From assembly GCA_934555825.1 (NCBI GenBank), contig CAKTFJ010000009.1, positions 1 through 51,840 of the forward strand: a DNA stretch of 51,840 nt, given 5' to 3'. Below are positions 44,204-51,840 of the stretch, in pieces. The stretch is from an uncultured Hyphomicrobium sp. (GTDB lineage: Bacteria > Pseudomonadota > Alphaproteobacteria > Rhizobiales > Hyphomicrobiaceae). The first letter of the stretch is position 1, and the number at the start of each line of letters is the position of its first letter. Position numbers and translations under genes: made by a program. The notes under the pieces are model-generated. The model worked only from the letters and a program-made list of their open reading frames with translations, was not told the DNA's origin and made no database searches.

Positions 44204-44470
44204 ATGGACGAAGTCGCAACCAAAATCATTGAGATTCTCAAGAAGCATATGAAGGAGCCGAGGGACGACATCTCTCTCTCGACCGCTTTGACGGATCTCA
44301 AGATCGAGTCACTTGATCTTGCGATGATTGTCTTCGACATCGAAGATACATTCGGTATCGAGATCCCGTACAACGCCAACGAGGACGTCGGCGACTTCAA
44401 GACGGTCGGTTCGGTCGTCGACAAGGTTAAGGACCTGATGGCTGCCGGTCCTGCAGCGGCGAAGGCCTGA
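44204..44470 (+). CDS. dedicated acyl carrier protein
   Basis: An 88-residue acidic acyl carrier protein. The phosphopantetheine-bearing Ser is in LKIESLDLAMIVFDIEDTFGIEIP; the usual Asp-Ser-Leu is Glu-Ser-Leu here. The helix I sequence EVATKIIEILKKHM and the order of helices are otherwise normal. Differences from housekeeping AcpP, and its pairing with a ketoacyl synthase 100 bases downstream, suggest a specialised ACP (as in NodF/NodE or other lipid systems). Start at 44204 has GGAG 6 bases upstream; a TTG four codons earlier is less likely. Confidence 0.9.
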   Translation: MDEVATKIIEILKKHMKEPRDDISLSTALTDLKIESLDLAMIVFDIEDTFGIEIPYNANEDVGDFKTVGSVVDKVKDLMAAGPAAAKA

Positions 44471-44504
44471 TAGCGCGAATTCCATCGGCGCTTGAGGCGC
44501 GCGC

Positions 44505-44529
44505 CGAGGCTACCTCGCAGGTAGCCTCG
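44505..44529 (+). promoter_or_regulatory. stem-loop between the ACP and ketoacyl synthase genes
   Basis: A perfect 11-bp stem CGAGGCTACCT (44505-44515) / AGGTAGCCTCG (44519-44529) with a 3-base loop and no T run. It may protect or partly end the ACP transcript, allowing more carrier than enzyme. Confidence 0.55.
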
Positions 44530-44570
44530 CGGCAGCGCGTGCCGTGTATTGCATACAGCCTGGGAATGAA

Positions 44571-45818
44571 ATGATGACAAAGGGCAACGGCACACGTCGT
44601 GTGGTCGTAACGGGTCTCGGCGTAGTCACGCCGATCGGCCTCAACGTGGCGGACTTCTGGTCCAGCATGAAGGCCGGCAAGTCCGGCGTCTCCGAGCTCG
44701 GAGGCTTTCCGCTCGAAGATCTCAAGATCCTCATCGCTGCGCAGATCAAAGGGTTCGATCCCAAGGTCCAGCTCAAGGGCTACAAGCGCGACAAGATCAT
44801 CATGCACGCGGATCGCTATTCGTGGTTCGCAGCTGCGGCTGCGGCCGAGGCGGTGGAGCAGTCGGGCCTCGAATTCCCGCTTGAGAATCCGTATCGCACG
44901 GCGTGCATCATCGGTTCGGGTGCCGGCGGTCTCACAACGTTCGAGAACGCGTATCGCGATCTCTTCATTCACAACAAGCGCGCGACCAACCCGCTCACGC
45001 TGCTTCGGATCATTGGCTCGTCCGCGTCTGCGCACGTCGGTATCGAGTACGGCATCAAGGGGCCGACGTTTGCGACGTGCTCTGCCTGCTCGACGGCTTC
45101 GCATGCCATCGGGATCGCGCGCGATTACATCAAGAACGATCTTGCAGATGTGGCGATCGCTGGCGCATCCGAGTCGGTGATCAACTACGGCACAATGAAA
45201 GCTTGGCAGGCGCTGCACGTGCTCTCGCCGCAGGGCTGCTTCCCGTTCGCCAAGAAGCGCAACGGTACGGTGCTCGGCGAAGGCGCCGGCATTCTTATCC
45301 TCGAAGAGTACGAGCATGCGAAGCGCCGCGGCGCGACGATCCTTGCGGAACTCTCCGGCTACGGCATGGCGTCCGACAGTCAGGACATGGTGAAGCCGAC
45401 CGTCGAGGGTCCGAGCTACGCGATGAATATGGCGCTTCAGGATGCCGGCATCGAGGCGTCCGAGATCGACTATCTCAATGCGCATGGGACCGCGACGCGC
45501 GACAACGACATCAACGAGACCAAAGCCATTAAGGAGGTGTTCAAGAACGCCGCCTCGAAGCTCGCCATCTCGTCGACCAAGTCGATGACAGGCCATCCGC
45601 TCGGCGCGGGTGGCGGCATCGAAGCCGTCGCTTGCATCAAGGCGATGCAGGAGAGCTGGGTGCCGCCCACCATCGGTCTCGACGAGGCCGACTCCGAGTG
45701 CGACCTCGATTACATCCCGAACGAGGGGCGCAATCTCACGGTCAACTACGCGATGTCGAATTCGTTCGCGTTCGGCGGGCTCAACGCGGTGATCGTGTTC
45801 GGGCCGCCGCCCGCCTGA
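44571..45818 (+). CDS. beta-ketoacyl-ACP synthase (FabF-like, partner of the dedicated ACP)
   Basis: A 415-residue KAS II-type condensing enzyme. Nucleophile Cys is in TCSACSTASHAIG, and the two catalytic His are in NAHGTATRDND and SMTGHPLGAGGGIEA; all are present. It begins RRVVVTGLGVVTPIGLN and ends SFAFGGLNAVIVF, as the family does. Encoded right after a special ACP, it probably elongates an acyl chain for a particular lipid rather than bulk fatty acids. ATG at 44571 or 44574 is possible; GGGAATGA precedes both. Past its stop, a hairpin at 45858-45880 lacks a T run. Confidence 0.93.
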   Translation: MMTKGNGTRRVVVTGLGVVTPIGLNVADFWSSMKAGKSGVSELGGFPLEDLKILIAAQIKGFDPKVQLKGYKRDKIIMHADRYSWFAAAAAAEAVEQSGLEFPLENPYRTACIIGSGAGGLTTFENAYRDLFIHNKRATNPLTLLRIIGSSASAHVGIEYGIKGPTFATCSACSTASHAIGIARDYIKNDLADVAIAGASESVINYGTMKAWQALHVLSPQGCFPFAKKRNGTVLGEGAGILILEEYEHAKRRGATILAELSGYGMASDSQDMVKPTVEGPSYAMNMALQDAGIEASEIDYLNAHGTATRDNDINETKAIKEVFKNAASKLAISSTKSMTGHPLGAGGGIEAVACIKAMQESWVPPTIGLDEADSECDLDYIPNEGRNLTVNYAMSNSFAFGGLNAVIVFGPPPA

Positions 45819-46040
45819 CGTTCGGCATACCATCCGCGTGGCCATAAAGCTTTCAAAGCGCGTGGAAATGTTTCACGCGCCACGAAAGCCTTGAAGGATG
45901 GCCGATCAGATGAGAAGCTGTGGTCCGACGGTTGCCTCGCGCGCCCCTGAAGGTGCGTGGGCTGCTTAAGCTGGGTCGTCGCTCGCGGCGGGAATTGCGA
46001 GTGAATACCGCGCCGTCCAATAAGGGCTCGGGAGGCTTTG

Positions 46041-46499
46041 GTGCGGCAGATACTCATCAAGGCGGGGAAAGTGACCATCCGCGCGCGGCTGTTGGCGACG
46101 CCGACGGCCGACCGCATTTGGGATGCATTGCCGATTCACGGTGCAGTGCAGACCTGGGGCAAAGAGGTCTATTTTCGGACGCCGATTTCGCACGATACAG
46201 AGCCCGATGCCCGCCTCGTCGTGAGCAAAGGCGAGATCGCGTTCTGGCCGGACGGGGACGCGATTGCCATCGGCTTCGGTCCAACGCCGATCTCGAAGCG
46301 TGGAGAGATCCGCTTTACGAATAAATGCAACGTATGGGCGATTGCGCTCGACGATGTCGACCAGCTCAAGGGCGTCTATGCGGGCGAGCAGGTTTCCGTC
46401 GTTGAGTCCGAAGGGGACAGCCAAGCCTGGACCAAGCGCGCACCGCCTCGCGCTTCGCGGCGCACCAGCCGTCAGGGGCTCGACGGCGCGGGCTGCTGA
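46041..46499 (+). CDS. cyclophilin-like fold protein (PF04126 type)
   Basis: A 152-residue protein of the small bacterial cyclophilin-like family (TM1367-like). Seen are LPIHGAVQTWGKEVYFRTPI, VSKGEIAFWPDGDAIAIGFGPTPISKRGEIR and CNVWAIALDDVDQLKGV, the full family pattern over residues 30-120. The role of these proteins is not established; prolyl isomerase activity is not assumed. The C-terminal 30 residues are basic (KRAPPRASRRTSRQG) and extra to the family. The start is GTG at 46041, with GGGAGG 6 bases before; the TTG just before is too close. Confidence 0.87.
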   Translation: MRQILIKAGKVTIRARLLATPTADRIWDALPIHGAVQTWGKEVYFRTPISHDTEPDARLVVSKGEIAFWPDGDAIAIGFGPTPISKRGEIRFTNKCNVWAIALDDVDQLKGVYAGEQVSVVESEGDSQAWTKRAPPRASRRTSRQGLDGAGC

Positions 46500-46541
46500 T
46501 GCCTCCCGATCCCGGTTACAATTCCTTCGACATCGACTAAC

Positions 46542-46577
46542 GAAAAAAGACCGGGGCGTGGAGAGCCACCCCGGCCT
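46542..46577 (-). terminator. rho-independent terminator of the Cys-rich protein gene
   Basis: On the minus strand GGCCGGGGTGG pairs with CCACGCCCCGGTC (loop CTCT, minor mismatch), followed by TTTTTTCG. It lies about 45 bases beyond the stop codon at 46623. Confidence 0.85.
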
Positions 46578-46622
46578 GGATGCTGCCTGTTACGGGAGCG
46601 AGGAACGATTGGCGCGCCGTGC

Positions 46623-46904
46623 TCAGCGGGCGGCGACGCGGCGCTCGACTTCCGACTTCGAGACTTCGCCGGCCTTGATGAGAGCGGTGACGCAGCGGTT
46701 CGAGAGGTTGTGGCCGTTGGCCCGCATGCACTTGCGGACGCCCGGGCTGCCGACGGCGTGCTGGCTGCAGTAGGAGTAGTAGTCGGAGGCGCAGGCCATC
46801 TTGACGCCGAGGCTGACGGCGGCGGCCTGCTGGGGAGCTGCGAGGGCGAGGACGGCTGCTGCAGCGGCGAGGGCGGTGCGGAAGGTCTTGGTCATCGGGG
46901 TCAT
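46623..46904 (-). CDS. exported Cys-rich repeat protein (GLG1/PF00839-like)
   Basis: A 93-residue protein with a signal peptide (cleavage near QQAAA|V). The mature domain has four cysteines in the pattern C-x7-C-x12-C-x11-C: ACASDYYSYCSQHAVGSPGV, RKCMRANGHNLSNRC. This looks like a single Cys-rich repeat of the kind found in Golgi GLG1 and in many small alphaproteobacterial periplasmic proteins. Function is unknown. Start at 46904 has GGAGAG upstream. It is monocistronic with its own terminator. Confidence 0.82.
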   Translation of the reverse strand: MTPMTKTFRTALAAAAAVLALAAPQQAAAVSLGVKMACASDYYSYCSQHAVGSPGVRKCMRANGHNLSNRCVTALIKAGEVSKSEVERRVAAR

Positions 46905-47055
46905 GGCGATCTCTCCATCGTCCAGTGTGCGTTTCGATGGAGAGACTTTGCGCCATATGCCGCGCCGTCGCTGTTCCCGGAGGAACGGGCCGACAAAAAG
47001 CTGGATACTTCGAAATCCTGGGGCTGACCCGCTGATTGGCGATGCCTTGCGGCGG

Positions 47056-47772
47056 TCAGCCTGCCGCGGCGGGGGTAAGACCGACCATGCCCGGGAGACG
47101 CTGGCCGAGCTCGTCGAGCTCCGCCTTGTCGATCCGGAAGAACATATTGCGGGCCATGCGGCGGCGGAGATCCGCGTCGAGCTCACGGGTGAGCAGAATG
47201 ACCGGGACATCGCCCGGCGGGTAGAGCTGAGCGGCCCCCGTAACCTTGAAGTCCAGCACGTGCTCGTAGAAGCTCTGCCACTTGGTCTGTGTGGCGGCGA
47301 TCAGGTGGCGGGCATCGAGCGCGACGCAGCCCATGATGCCGGCCCGGATGGCAGCGGCGTAAAGGCGGGCGCGATAGCGCGTGTTCGTGATCTCGGGATC
47401 GATAGAGAGACGCGACAGCTCAACTATCGGGCCCTTGGCGCTGGCCTTCAGGGCCTCGACTTCCGGATAAACCTTTTCGCACGGAATGGCCGGGCCTTCG
47501 GTGCCTGGAACGTAAAGGCTGATCCTCAGCGTGGCGATGCAGGCGCCACGGCGATACAAGGCGGCCACCAGGGTTGTGCCGAGATCGTCATAAGCGTCCG
47601 TGTAGATTTCGAACGGGGAAGGCTCGATCAAGCCCGCGTTCACGTATCCCCGATAGCGAAGAGCAAAGGCTTCGCGACGATTGTCCGTGCACGCATACCA
47701 TGCCGTGCGAACGACCGAGTCCGATTGGTCCGCCTCGTTAAAAGCGGCCTCATGTTGAGCATGCGGCTTCAC
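47056..47772 (-). CDS. FeeM-like N-acyl amino acid synthase (GNAT fold)
   Basis: A 238-residue protein with the FeeM-type acyltransferase pattern: REAFALRYRGYVNAGLIEPSPFEIYTDAYDD near the N-terminus, IATLRISLYVPG, then VELSRLSIDPEITNTRYRARLYAAAIRAG. This matches N-acyl tyrosine synthases, related to acyl-homoserine-lactone synthases and using acyl-ACP donors. It has no signal peptide. The start is GTG at 47772, with GGGA a few bases before. No response regulator is adjacent, but a dedicated acyl carrier protein and ketoacyl synthase lie about 2 to 3 kb away, so a shared acyl supply is conceivable. Confidence 0.82.
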   Translation of the reverse strand: MKPHAQHEAAFNEADQSDSVVRTAWYACTDNRREAFALRYRGYVNAGLIEPSPFEIYTDAYDDLGTTLVAALYRRGACIATLRISLYVPGTEGPAIPCEKVYPEVEALKASAKGPIVELSRLSIDPEITNTRYRARLYAAAIRAGIMGCVALDARHLIAATQTKWQSFYEHVLDFKVTGAAQLYPPGDVPVILLTRELDADLRRRMARNMFFRIDKAELDELGQRLPGMVGLTPAAAG

Positions 47773-48003
47773 GTAAGCGTCCCAATTGCGTGACGAGGAG
47801 AGGATCCTGTTGCCAGATCCCTCAGTACCCCTGAACGTTTATCAGATAATTGAGTTCCTGTAAGGCGGCACGCTCTTTTCTTGAGACTAAATGTCACGCA
47901 TCTGACAAACACCGTGCCCGTCCGGCGACGGACGAAGTGTTCCTCCGGACGGTGACAATCGATGCGCATGGCCGCCTGAGCAGATCGTCGCGTGTGCAAC
48001 ATA

Positions 48004-48079
48004 TGGTGGGCCCGCCAGGACTCGAACCTGGAACCAGGCGGTTATGAGCCGCCAGCTCTAACCATTGAGCTACGGGCCC
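48004..48079 (-). tRNA. tRNA-Ile2 (anticodon CAT, lysidine-type)
   Basis: A 76-nt gene with encoded CCA. Acceptor GGGCCCG / CGGGCCC, D arm GCTCAATGGTTAGAGC, anticodon stem GGCGG / CCGCC with loop CTCATAA (anticodon CAT), and T arm CCAGG-TTCGAGT-CCTGG. The anticodon could be Met, but the GGGCCCG acceptor and GGTTAGAGC-type D arm resemble tRNA-Ile2, whose C34 is changed to lysidine by TilS to read AUA. Bases 47773-48003 contain nothing else recognised. Confidence 0.93.
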
Positions 48080-48226
48080 GCCCTCTGCCGAATGGGACGA
48101 GGGGCGGACCTTCTATATCAGAGTTCGCGAGAGGTTCCAGCGCGCGTGCATGGGGTTATTCGGCCTTCATTCCTCCCTCATGCTTCCGTATGCGGGACCT
48201 CCGACACCTCAGGAGGAGCCCGCCCC

Positions 48227-48940
48227 ATGCATCCGATGACGTCTTTCAAGCCCGCCGCCTTGTTGTCTGCCTTTCTCCTCCTTCTCCCGGCCAGCCCGAT
48301 ATTTGCTCAGGACAAGCCCATGGATCGTCTGATCACCGTATCTGCAACTGGCTATGCGTCGGCTGAACCCGATCGGGCGCGAATCTCCACTGGTGTCGCG
48401 GCCGATGCGGCAACTGCCCGGGAGGCGCTCGCGGCGAATACGGAAGCGATGAAGGCGGTGATCGCGGGGCTCAAGGAGAGCGGCATCGAGGCCAAGGATA
48501 TCCAGACCAGCTTGTTCAACGTCGAGCCGCGCTATACGCATCCGCGCGATGGAACGGCGCCTGTGGTCGATGGCTATCGTGTCTCCAATCAGGTCGAAAT
48601 CGTCGTACGGGATCTCGCGTCTCTCGGCGGCCTTCTCGACCAGCTGGTGACGCTTGGGGCCAATCAGATGCATGGGCTTGGGTTCGAAGTCAGCGAGGCG
48701 GACACGCTGAAGGATTCGGCACGCAAGGAAGCGATTGCGAATGCACGCCGGCGCGCGGCGCTTCTGGCCGGTGCGGCGGGGGCCGAGGTCGGGGAGGTCG
48801 TGACGATCACCGAAGAGGTTCAGTTCGATGGACCGCGCCCGATGGCGATGCGGGCTTCTGTGGCCAAGGAAGCCGCGCCCATCGAGAGCGGTACGGCAAC
48901 GCTTGAGGCGCGCGTCACGGTGACGTGGCGTCTGAAGTAG
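48227..48940 (+). CDS. exported SIMPL-domain (DUF541) protein
   Basis: A 237-residue periplasmic or outer-membrane-associated protein with a signal peptide (cleavage near PIFAQ|D). The SIMPL domain is clear: LITVSATGYASAEPDRARISTGV, TEAMKAVIAGLKESGIEAKDIQTS, YRVSNQVEIVVRDLASLGGLLDQLVTLGANQ and a C-terminal beta strand ending VTVTWRL. SIMPL proteins form oligomeric shells of uncertain function, some linked to stress resistance. The ATG at 48227 has AGGAGG about 10 bases upstream; earlier in-frame codons overlap the tRNA. Confidence 0.91.
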   Translation: MHPMTSFKPAALLSAFLLLLPASPIFAQDKPMDRLITVSATGYASAEPDRARISTGVAADAATAREALAANTEAMKAVIAGLKESGIEAKDIQTSLFNVEPRYTHPRDGTAPVVDGYRVSNQVEIVVRDLASLGGLLDQLVTLGANQMHGLGFEVSEADTLKDSARKEAIANARRRAALLAGAAGAEVGEVVTITEEVQFDGPRPMAMRASVAKEAAPIESGTATLEARVTVTWRLK

Positions 48941-49027
48941 AACGCCTGAAATATGCGCCTTGCCGCGGCCCGGAGGACGTCCCTTCGGGCCGCATTCGTT
49001 TGTTGGCGCTCGTGCGAAGAATGGGCG

Positions 49028-49915
49028 CTAGTTCTTCCCGCTGGTCTTCGGCAGGCGTGCGATGAGGCTCGACGTATCCCATCGGCCCCCGCCGATATTC
49101 TGCACCTCGGCGTAGTAGCGGTCGACAAGCTCGGTGACGGCCAAGGTCGAGCCATTGCGCTTGGCTTCGGCGAGGCAGATCGCGAGGTCTTTGCGCATCC
49201 AGTCGACCGCGAAACCGAAATCGAAACGGCGCTCGTGCATGCTTTGCCAGCGGTTCTCCATCTGCCAGGATTGGGCAGCCCCCTTCGAGATGGTGTCGAT
49301 GACCGCGGCGACGTCGAGCCCTGCATTCTCTGCGAAGGCGATGGCTTCAGAGAGACCCTGCAAGAGACCGCCGATCGCGATCTGGTTGACCATCTTCGCG
49401 AGCTGGCCGGAGCCGGCAGGGCCCATGAGGCGCACGGCTCTGGCGTAGTTGCGGATCACGGGATCGGCAACATCGAAAGCCTCTGCGTCGCCGCCACACA
49501 TCACAGTGAGCTGGCCCGCTTCAGCGCCTGCCTGGCCGCCGGAGACGGGCGCATCGACGAAGGCTAGTCCCTTGGCTCGGGCTGTATCGAACAATTCGCG
49601 TGCAACGTCGGCGGACGCCGTTGTGTGGTCGACGAAGATCGCGCCGGGCCGCATCGTCGCGAACGCGCCATGCGGGCCGGTCGTGACCTCGCGCAGGTCA
49701 TCGTCGTTTCCGACGCAGGCGAAGACGAAATCGGCATCTTTCGCCGCTTCGGCGGGCGTGGCGTGATGTGTGCCGCCAGCGTAGGCGTTAACCCACGCTT
49801 CGGCCTTGGCGCGGGTGCGATTGTATACCGCGACGCTGTGGCCACCGCGGGTCAACAGGTAGCCGGCCATGGGGGTGCCCATGACGCCCAATCCGATCCA
49901 TGCGACCTTTGCCAT
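49028..49915 (-). CDS. NAD(P)-dependent 3-hydroxyisobutyrate dehydrogenase-like oxidoreductase
   Basis: A 295-residue beta-hydroxyacid dehydrogenase. It has VAWIGLGVMGTPMAGYLL (Rossmann), VYNRTRAKAEAW (Arg suggests NADP), VDAPVSGGQAGAEAGQL (substrate loop) and GSGQLAKMVNQ with the catalytic Lys. Possible substrates include 3-hydroxyisobutyrate, tartronate semialdehyde or glyoxylate/succinic semialdehyde. Start at 49915 gives the family N-terminus. It is divergent from the threonine dehydratase gene, with 71 bases between the two start codons. Confidence 0.93.
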   Translation of the reverse strand: MAKVAWIGLGVMGTPMAGYLLTRGGHSVAVYNRTRAKAEAWVNAYAGGTHHATPAEAAKDADFVFACVGNDDDLREVTTGPHGAFATMRPGAIFVDHTTASADVARELFDTARAKGLAFVDAPVSGGQAGAEAGQLTVMCGGDAEAFDVADPVIRNYARAVRLMGPAGSGQLAKMVNQIAIGGLLQGLSEAIAFAENAGLDVAAVIDTISKGAAQSWQMENRWQSMHERRFDFGFAVDWMRKDLAICLAEAKRNGSTLAVTELVDRYYAEVQNIGGGRWDTSSLIARLPKTSGKN

Positions 49916-49986
49916 GCGCGTTGCCCCTGTTCCTTGTCCGCCGGCCGTTGTATCGAATTCGGTCCAAATCTCAAGGCACAGGACCG

Positions 49987-51231
49987 ATGGCTGACCAACC
50001 CGAAACACTTCCGACCGTGACGCTTGCGGATGTCGAGCGCGCTGCGCGCGTGATCGAAGGCGCGGTGGTGCGCACGCCCTGCGACCGCAGCCACACGCTG
50101 AGCCACGACCTCGGTGCCGACATCTGGTTCAAATTCGAGAACCTTCAGTTCACGTCGTCCTACAAGGAGCGCGGCGCGCTGGTGAAGCTCTCCTCACTGT
50201 CGGACGAGGAGCGCCGCCGTGGCGTCATCGCGATGTCGGCGGGCAATCATGCGCAAGGCGTTTCCTATCATGCCGGGCGGCTCGGCATTCCGGCGACGAT
50301 TGTGATGCCGGAGGGTACGCCTGCGGTGAAGGCGGAGAACACGCGGCGTTGGGGTGCGCAGGTTATCCTGAAGGGCAAGACGCTAGAGGAAGCCGCGGAG
50401 TTCGCTCATGCCTATGGCGATGAGCATGGGCTCGTGTTCGTGCATCCCTACAACGATCCGTTGGTGATCGCGGGGCAGGGGACCGTGGCGCTCGAAATGC
50501 TCGAAGCCGTGCCGGATCTCGATGCGCTGATCGTGCCAGTCGGCGGGAGCGGGCTCATCGCGGGCATGGCCACGGCAGCCAAAGCGATCAAACCGAGCAT
50601 CGAGGTGATCGGCGTCGAGGCTGCGCTCTATCCCTCGCTCTACAACAAGGTGAAGGGCACGCACCTGCCGACGCGCGGCGATACGCTGGCCGAGGGCATC
50701 GCGGTGGCGCAGCCGGGGCCCATCCCCGGCGCCATCGCGGCTGCGCTTGTCGATGACGTGGTGCTGGTGAGCGAAACGGATCTCGAACGCGCGACGTTCG
50801 CACTCCTCATGATCGAGAAGACGGTCGTCGAGGGTGCGGGCGCTGCGGGGCTTGCCGCGATTATGGCCGATCGTGCGCGCTGGAAGGGGCGCAAAGTCGG
50901 ACTGCCGCTGACGGGCGGCAATATCGATCCGCGTTTGCTCGCGAGCGTGTTGACGCGCGAGCTTGCGCGCGAAGGCCGGCTGTCGCGCCTCACGATCGAT
51001 ATTCCGGATCGGCCTGGGGAGCTGTCTCGTGTTTCGGGGCTCGTCGGCAAGGCGGGTGCGAACATCGTCGAGGTCTATCACCAGCGCGTATTCACGGACC
51101 TGCCGGCGCGTGGCACGGAACTCAATCTCGTGATCGAGACGCGCGACCGCACGCAGTTGCAGGCCGTGCTGACGCAACTCGAAGCCGCAGGCTACCGCGT
51201 GCACGTGAAGGCTGCGCAGGCGGGGGCGTAG
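49987..51231 (+). CDS. ilvA: threonine ammonia-lyase with C-terminal ACT domain
   Basis: A 414-residue PLP enzyme converting threonine to 2-oxobutanoate and ammonia, feeding isoleucine synthesis or degradation. The PLP Lys is Lys60 in TSSYKERGA; AMSAGNHAQG and VPVGGSGLIAG (phosphate-binding) follow, and the last 85 residues form an ACT-like domain (RLTIDIPDRPGELSRV). The length and single ACT domain fit the shorter, TdcB-like or alphaproteobacterial IlvA type rather than the 510-residue E. coli IlvA. Start at 49987 matches the family. It probably has its own promoter; two hairpins follow before the next gene (51260-51281 and 51291-51309). Confidence 0.95.
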   Translation: MADQPETLPTVTLADVERAARVIEGAVVRTPCDRSHTLSHDLGADIWFKFENLQFTSSYKERGALVKLSSLSDEERRRGVIAMSAGNHAQGVSYHAGRLGIPATIVMPEGTPAVKAENTRRWGAQVILKGKTLEEAAEFAHAYGDEHGLVFVHPYNDPLVIAGQGTVALEMLEAVPDLDALIVPVGGSGLIAGMATAAKAIKPSIEVIGVEAALYPSLYNKVKGTHLPTRGDTLAEGIAVAQPGPIPGAIAAALVDDVVLVSETDLERATFALLMIEKTVVEGAGAAGLAAIMADRARWKGRKVGLPLTGGNIDPRLLASVLTRELAREGRLSRLTIDIPDRPGELSRVSGLVGKAGANIVEVYHQRVFTDLPARGTELNLVIETRDRTQLQAVLTQLEAAGYRVHVKAAQAGA

Positions 51232-51334
51232 AGCGCCCTTCCGATTTGGCGAGACGGCACAACGCGCCGGCTTCCGCGTTGAGCGGCGAAACACCTCAGA
51301 GCGAGGTGTTGCGTCAGCTCAATGCGAGGATGCC

Positions 51335-51835
51335 ATGGAGAGCCTGTTCGCCGTCGACTGGAAGGGGATGTTCGTTCCGAGCCTCGGACTGCTCGAGATT
51401 ATCCTGCGCGGAAGTCTGATGTACCTCGCGCTATTTGCGATCCTGCGCTTTATCGCGCGGCGGCAGGCCGGGCGGTTCGGGCCTGCCGACCTGCTCGTCA
51501 TCGTGCTGATCGCGGACGCGGCCCAGAACGGCCTTGGCGATTATGCGTCTGTCAGCGAAGGCGTGGTGCTGGTGCTCACCATCGTCGCTTGGGAATACAC
51601 GATCGATTGGGCGGCGTGGCGGTTTCCAAAACTGAGGCCGATCCTGACAGCGCCTTCGGTGAAGCTCGTCGAAAACGGCGCCGTGGTGGCAGACGCCATG
51701 CGGCGAGAAATGCTGACCGACGAAGAGCTGATGAGCCAGCTTCGCCAGAACGGTATCGAGCGCCTCGACGACGTGCGTGTTGCGCGGCTCGAAGGCGATG
51801 GGCGGCTGAGCGTGCTGAAGCAGACAGGCGCTTAA
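51335..51835 (+). CDS. DUF421 (YetF-like) membrane protein
   Basis: A 166-residue protein with three N-terminal helices (ILRGSLMYLALFAILRFIARR, DLLVIVLIADAAQNGL and EGVVLVLTIVAWEYTIDW) and the DUF421 cytoplasmic domain, ending with PSVKLVENGAVVADAMRREMLTDEELMSQLRQNGI. Members are widespread inner-membrane proteins of unknown function, some sporulation-linked in Bacillus. It is complete and ends five bases before the window ends. Confidence 0.9.
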   Translation: MESLFAVDWKGMFVPSLGLLEIILRGSLMYLALFAILRFIARRQAGRFGPADLLVIVLIADAAQNGLGDYASVSEGVVLVLTIVAWEYTIDWAAWRFPKLRPILTAPSVKLVENGAVVADAMRREMLTDEELMSQLRQNGIERLDDVRVARLEGDGRLSVLKQTGA

Positions 51836-51840
51836 TTCGC

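Noticed and set aside
44427..45845. Open frame of 472 codons antisense to the ketoacyl synthase gene
   Set aside because: Fully explained as a shadow of the plus-strand gene; no ribosome-binding site or family pattern.
45858..45880. Hairpin containing TGTTTCACG, half of a parS site, after the ketoacyl synthase gene
   Set aside because: The other half does not match parS; the sequence is better read as an ordinary intergenic stem without a T run.

Overview
The window is GC-rich and gene-dense. It looks like the chromosome of an alphaproteobacterium of the order Hyphomicrobiales, possibly Hyphomicrobiaceae-like. The evidence is the rpsD / grxD / bolA / purL / purQ / purS / purC / purB gene set, an F1FO-ATPase zeta inhibitor (DUF1476) beside purC, a liv operon containing a DUF6867-like gene, and a parS-like site. 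No phage, transposase or CRISPR array is visible.

Layout. 1-5.4 kb: rpsD, a DUF1963 protein, an RlpA-like protein, a phosphoglycolate phosphatase-like HAD enzyme, a PqiA-family protein, a 221-bp element with near-perfect 40-bp terminal inverted repeats, then grxD and bolA. 5.5-10.9 kb: accessory segment with exported proteins of unknown function, an aldehyde dehydrogenase, two tandem 69-residue double-glycine-leader peptides resembling a two-peptide bacteriocin, and an NAD(P)-binding protein. 10.9-17.7 kb: purine genes (purL; purC-purS-orf-purQ), a second copy of the repeat family, and the ATPase zeta subunit. 17.8-21.0 kb (all minus strand): a Tat-signal peptide ending in seven Arg-Thr pairs, an HPr-kinase-related protein, a PqqD-like protein, a short SecY paralogue and a small serine hydrolase. 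This is the best candidate for an undescribed system. 21.2-24.3 kb: a DMT permease, purB and a small conserved-looking protein. 24.5-31.3 kb: a complete branched-chain amino-acid-type ABC transporter with two binding proteins. 31.5-34.7 kb: a CDGSH protein and a partial sulfur-oxidation module (soxZ, soxY, soxS, soxF/fccB) without soxAX, soxB or soxCD. 35.0-43.6 kb: fatty-acid beta-oxidation (fadE, fadJ-like, fadI-like, fadD) with an exported intradiol dioxygenase-like protein between. 44.2-47.8 kb: a dedicated acyl carrier protein and ketoacyl synthase pair, a cyclophilin-like protein, a Cys-rich exported protein and a FeeM-like N-acyl amino acid synthase. 48.0-51.8 kb: tRNA-Ile2(CAT), a SIMPL-domain protein, a hydroxyisobutyrate-dehydrogenase-like protein, threonine dehydratase and a DUF421 protein.

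How genes work together. The purine genes cover several steps from FGAR to AMP. The fad genes form a nearly complete beta-oxidation route, with the acyl-CoA ligase facing the dehydrogenase/hydratase/thiolase operon. The liv genes form one transporter operon. SoxYZ, SoxS and SoxF would handle periplasmic sulfur on a carrier protein, but need partners encoded elsewhere. All family assignments were made by reading translated sequence; no database search was run.
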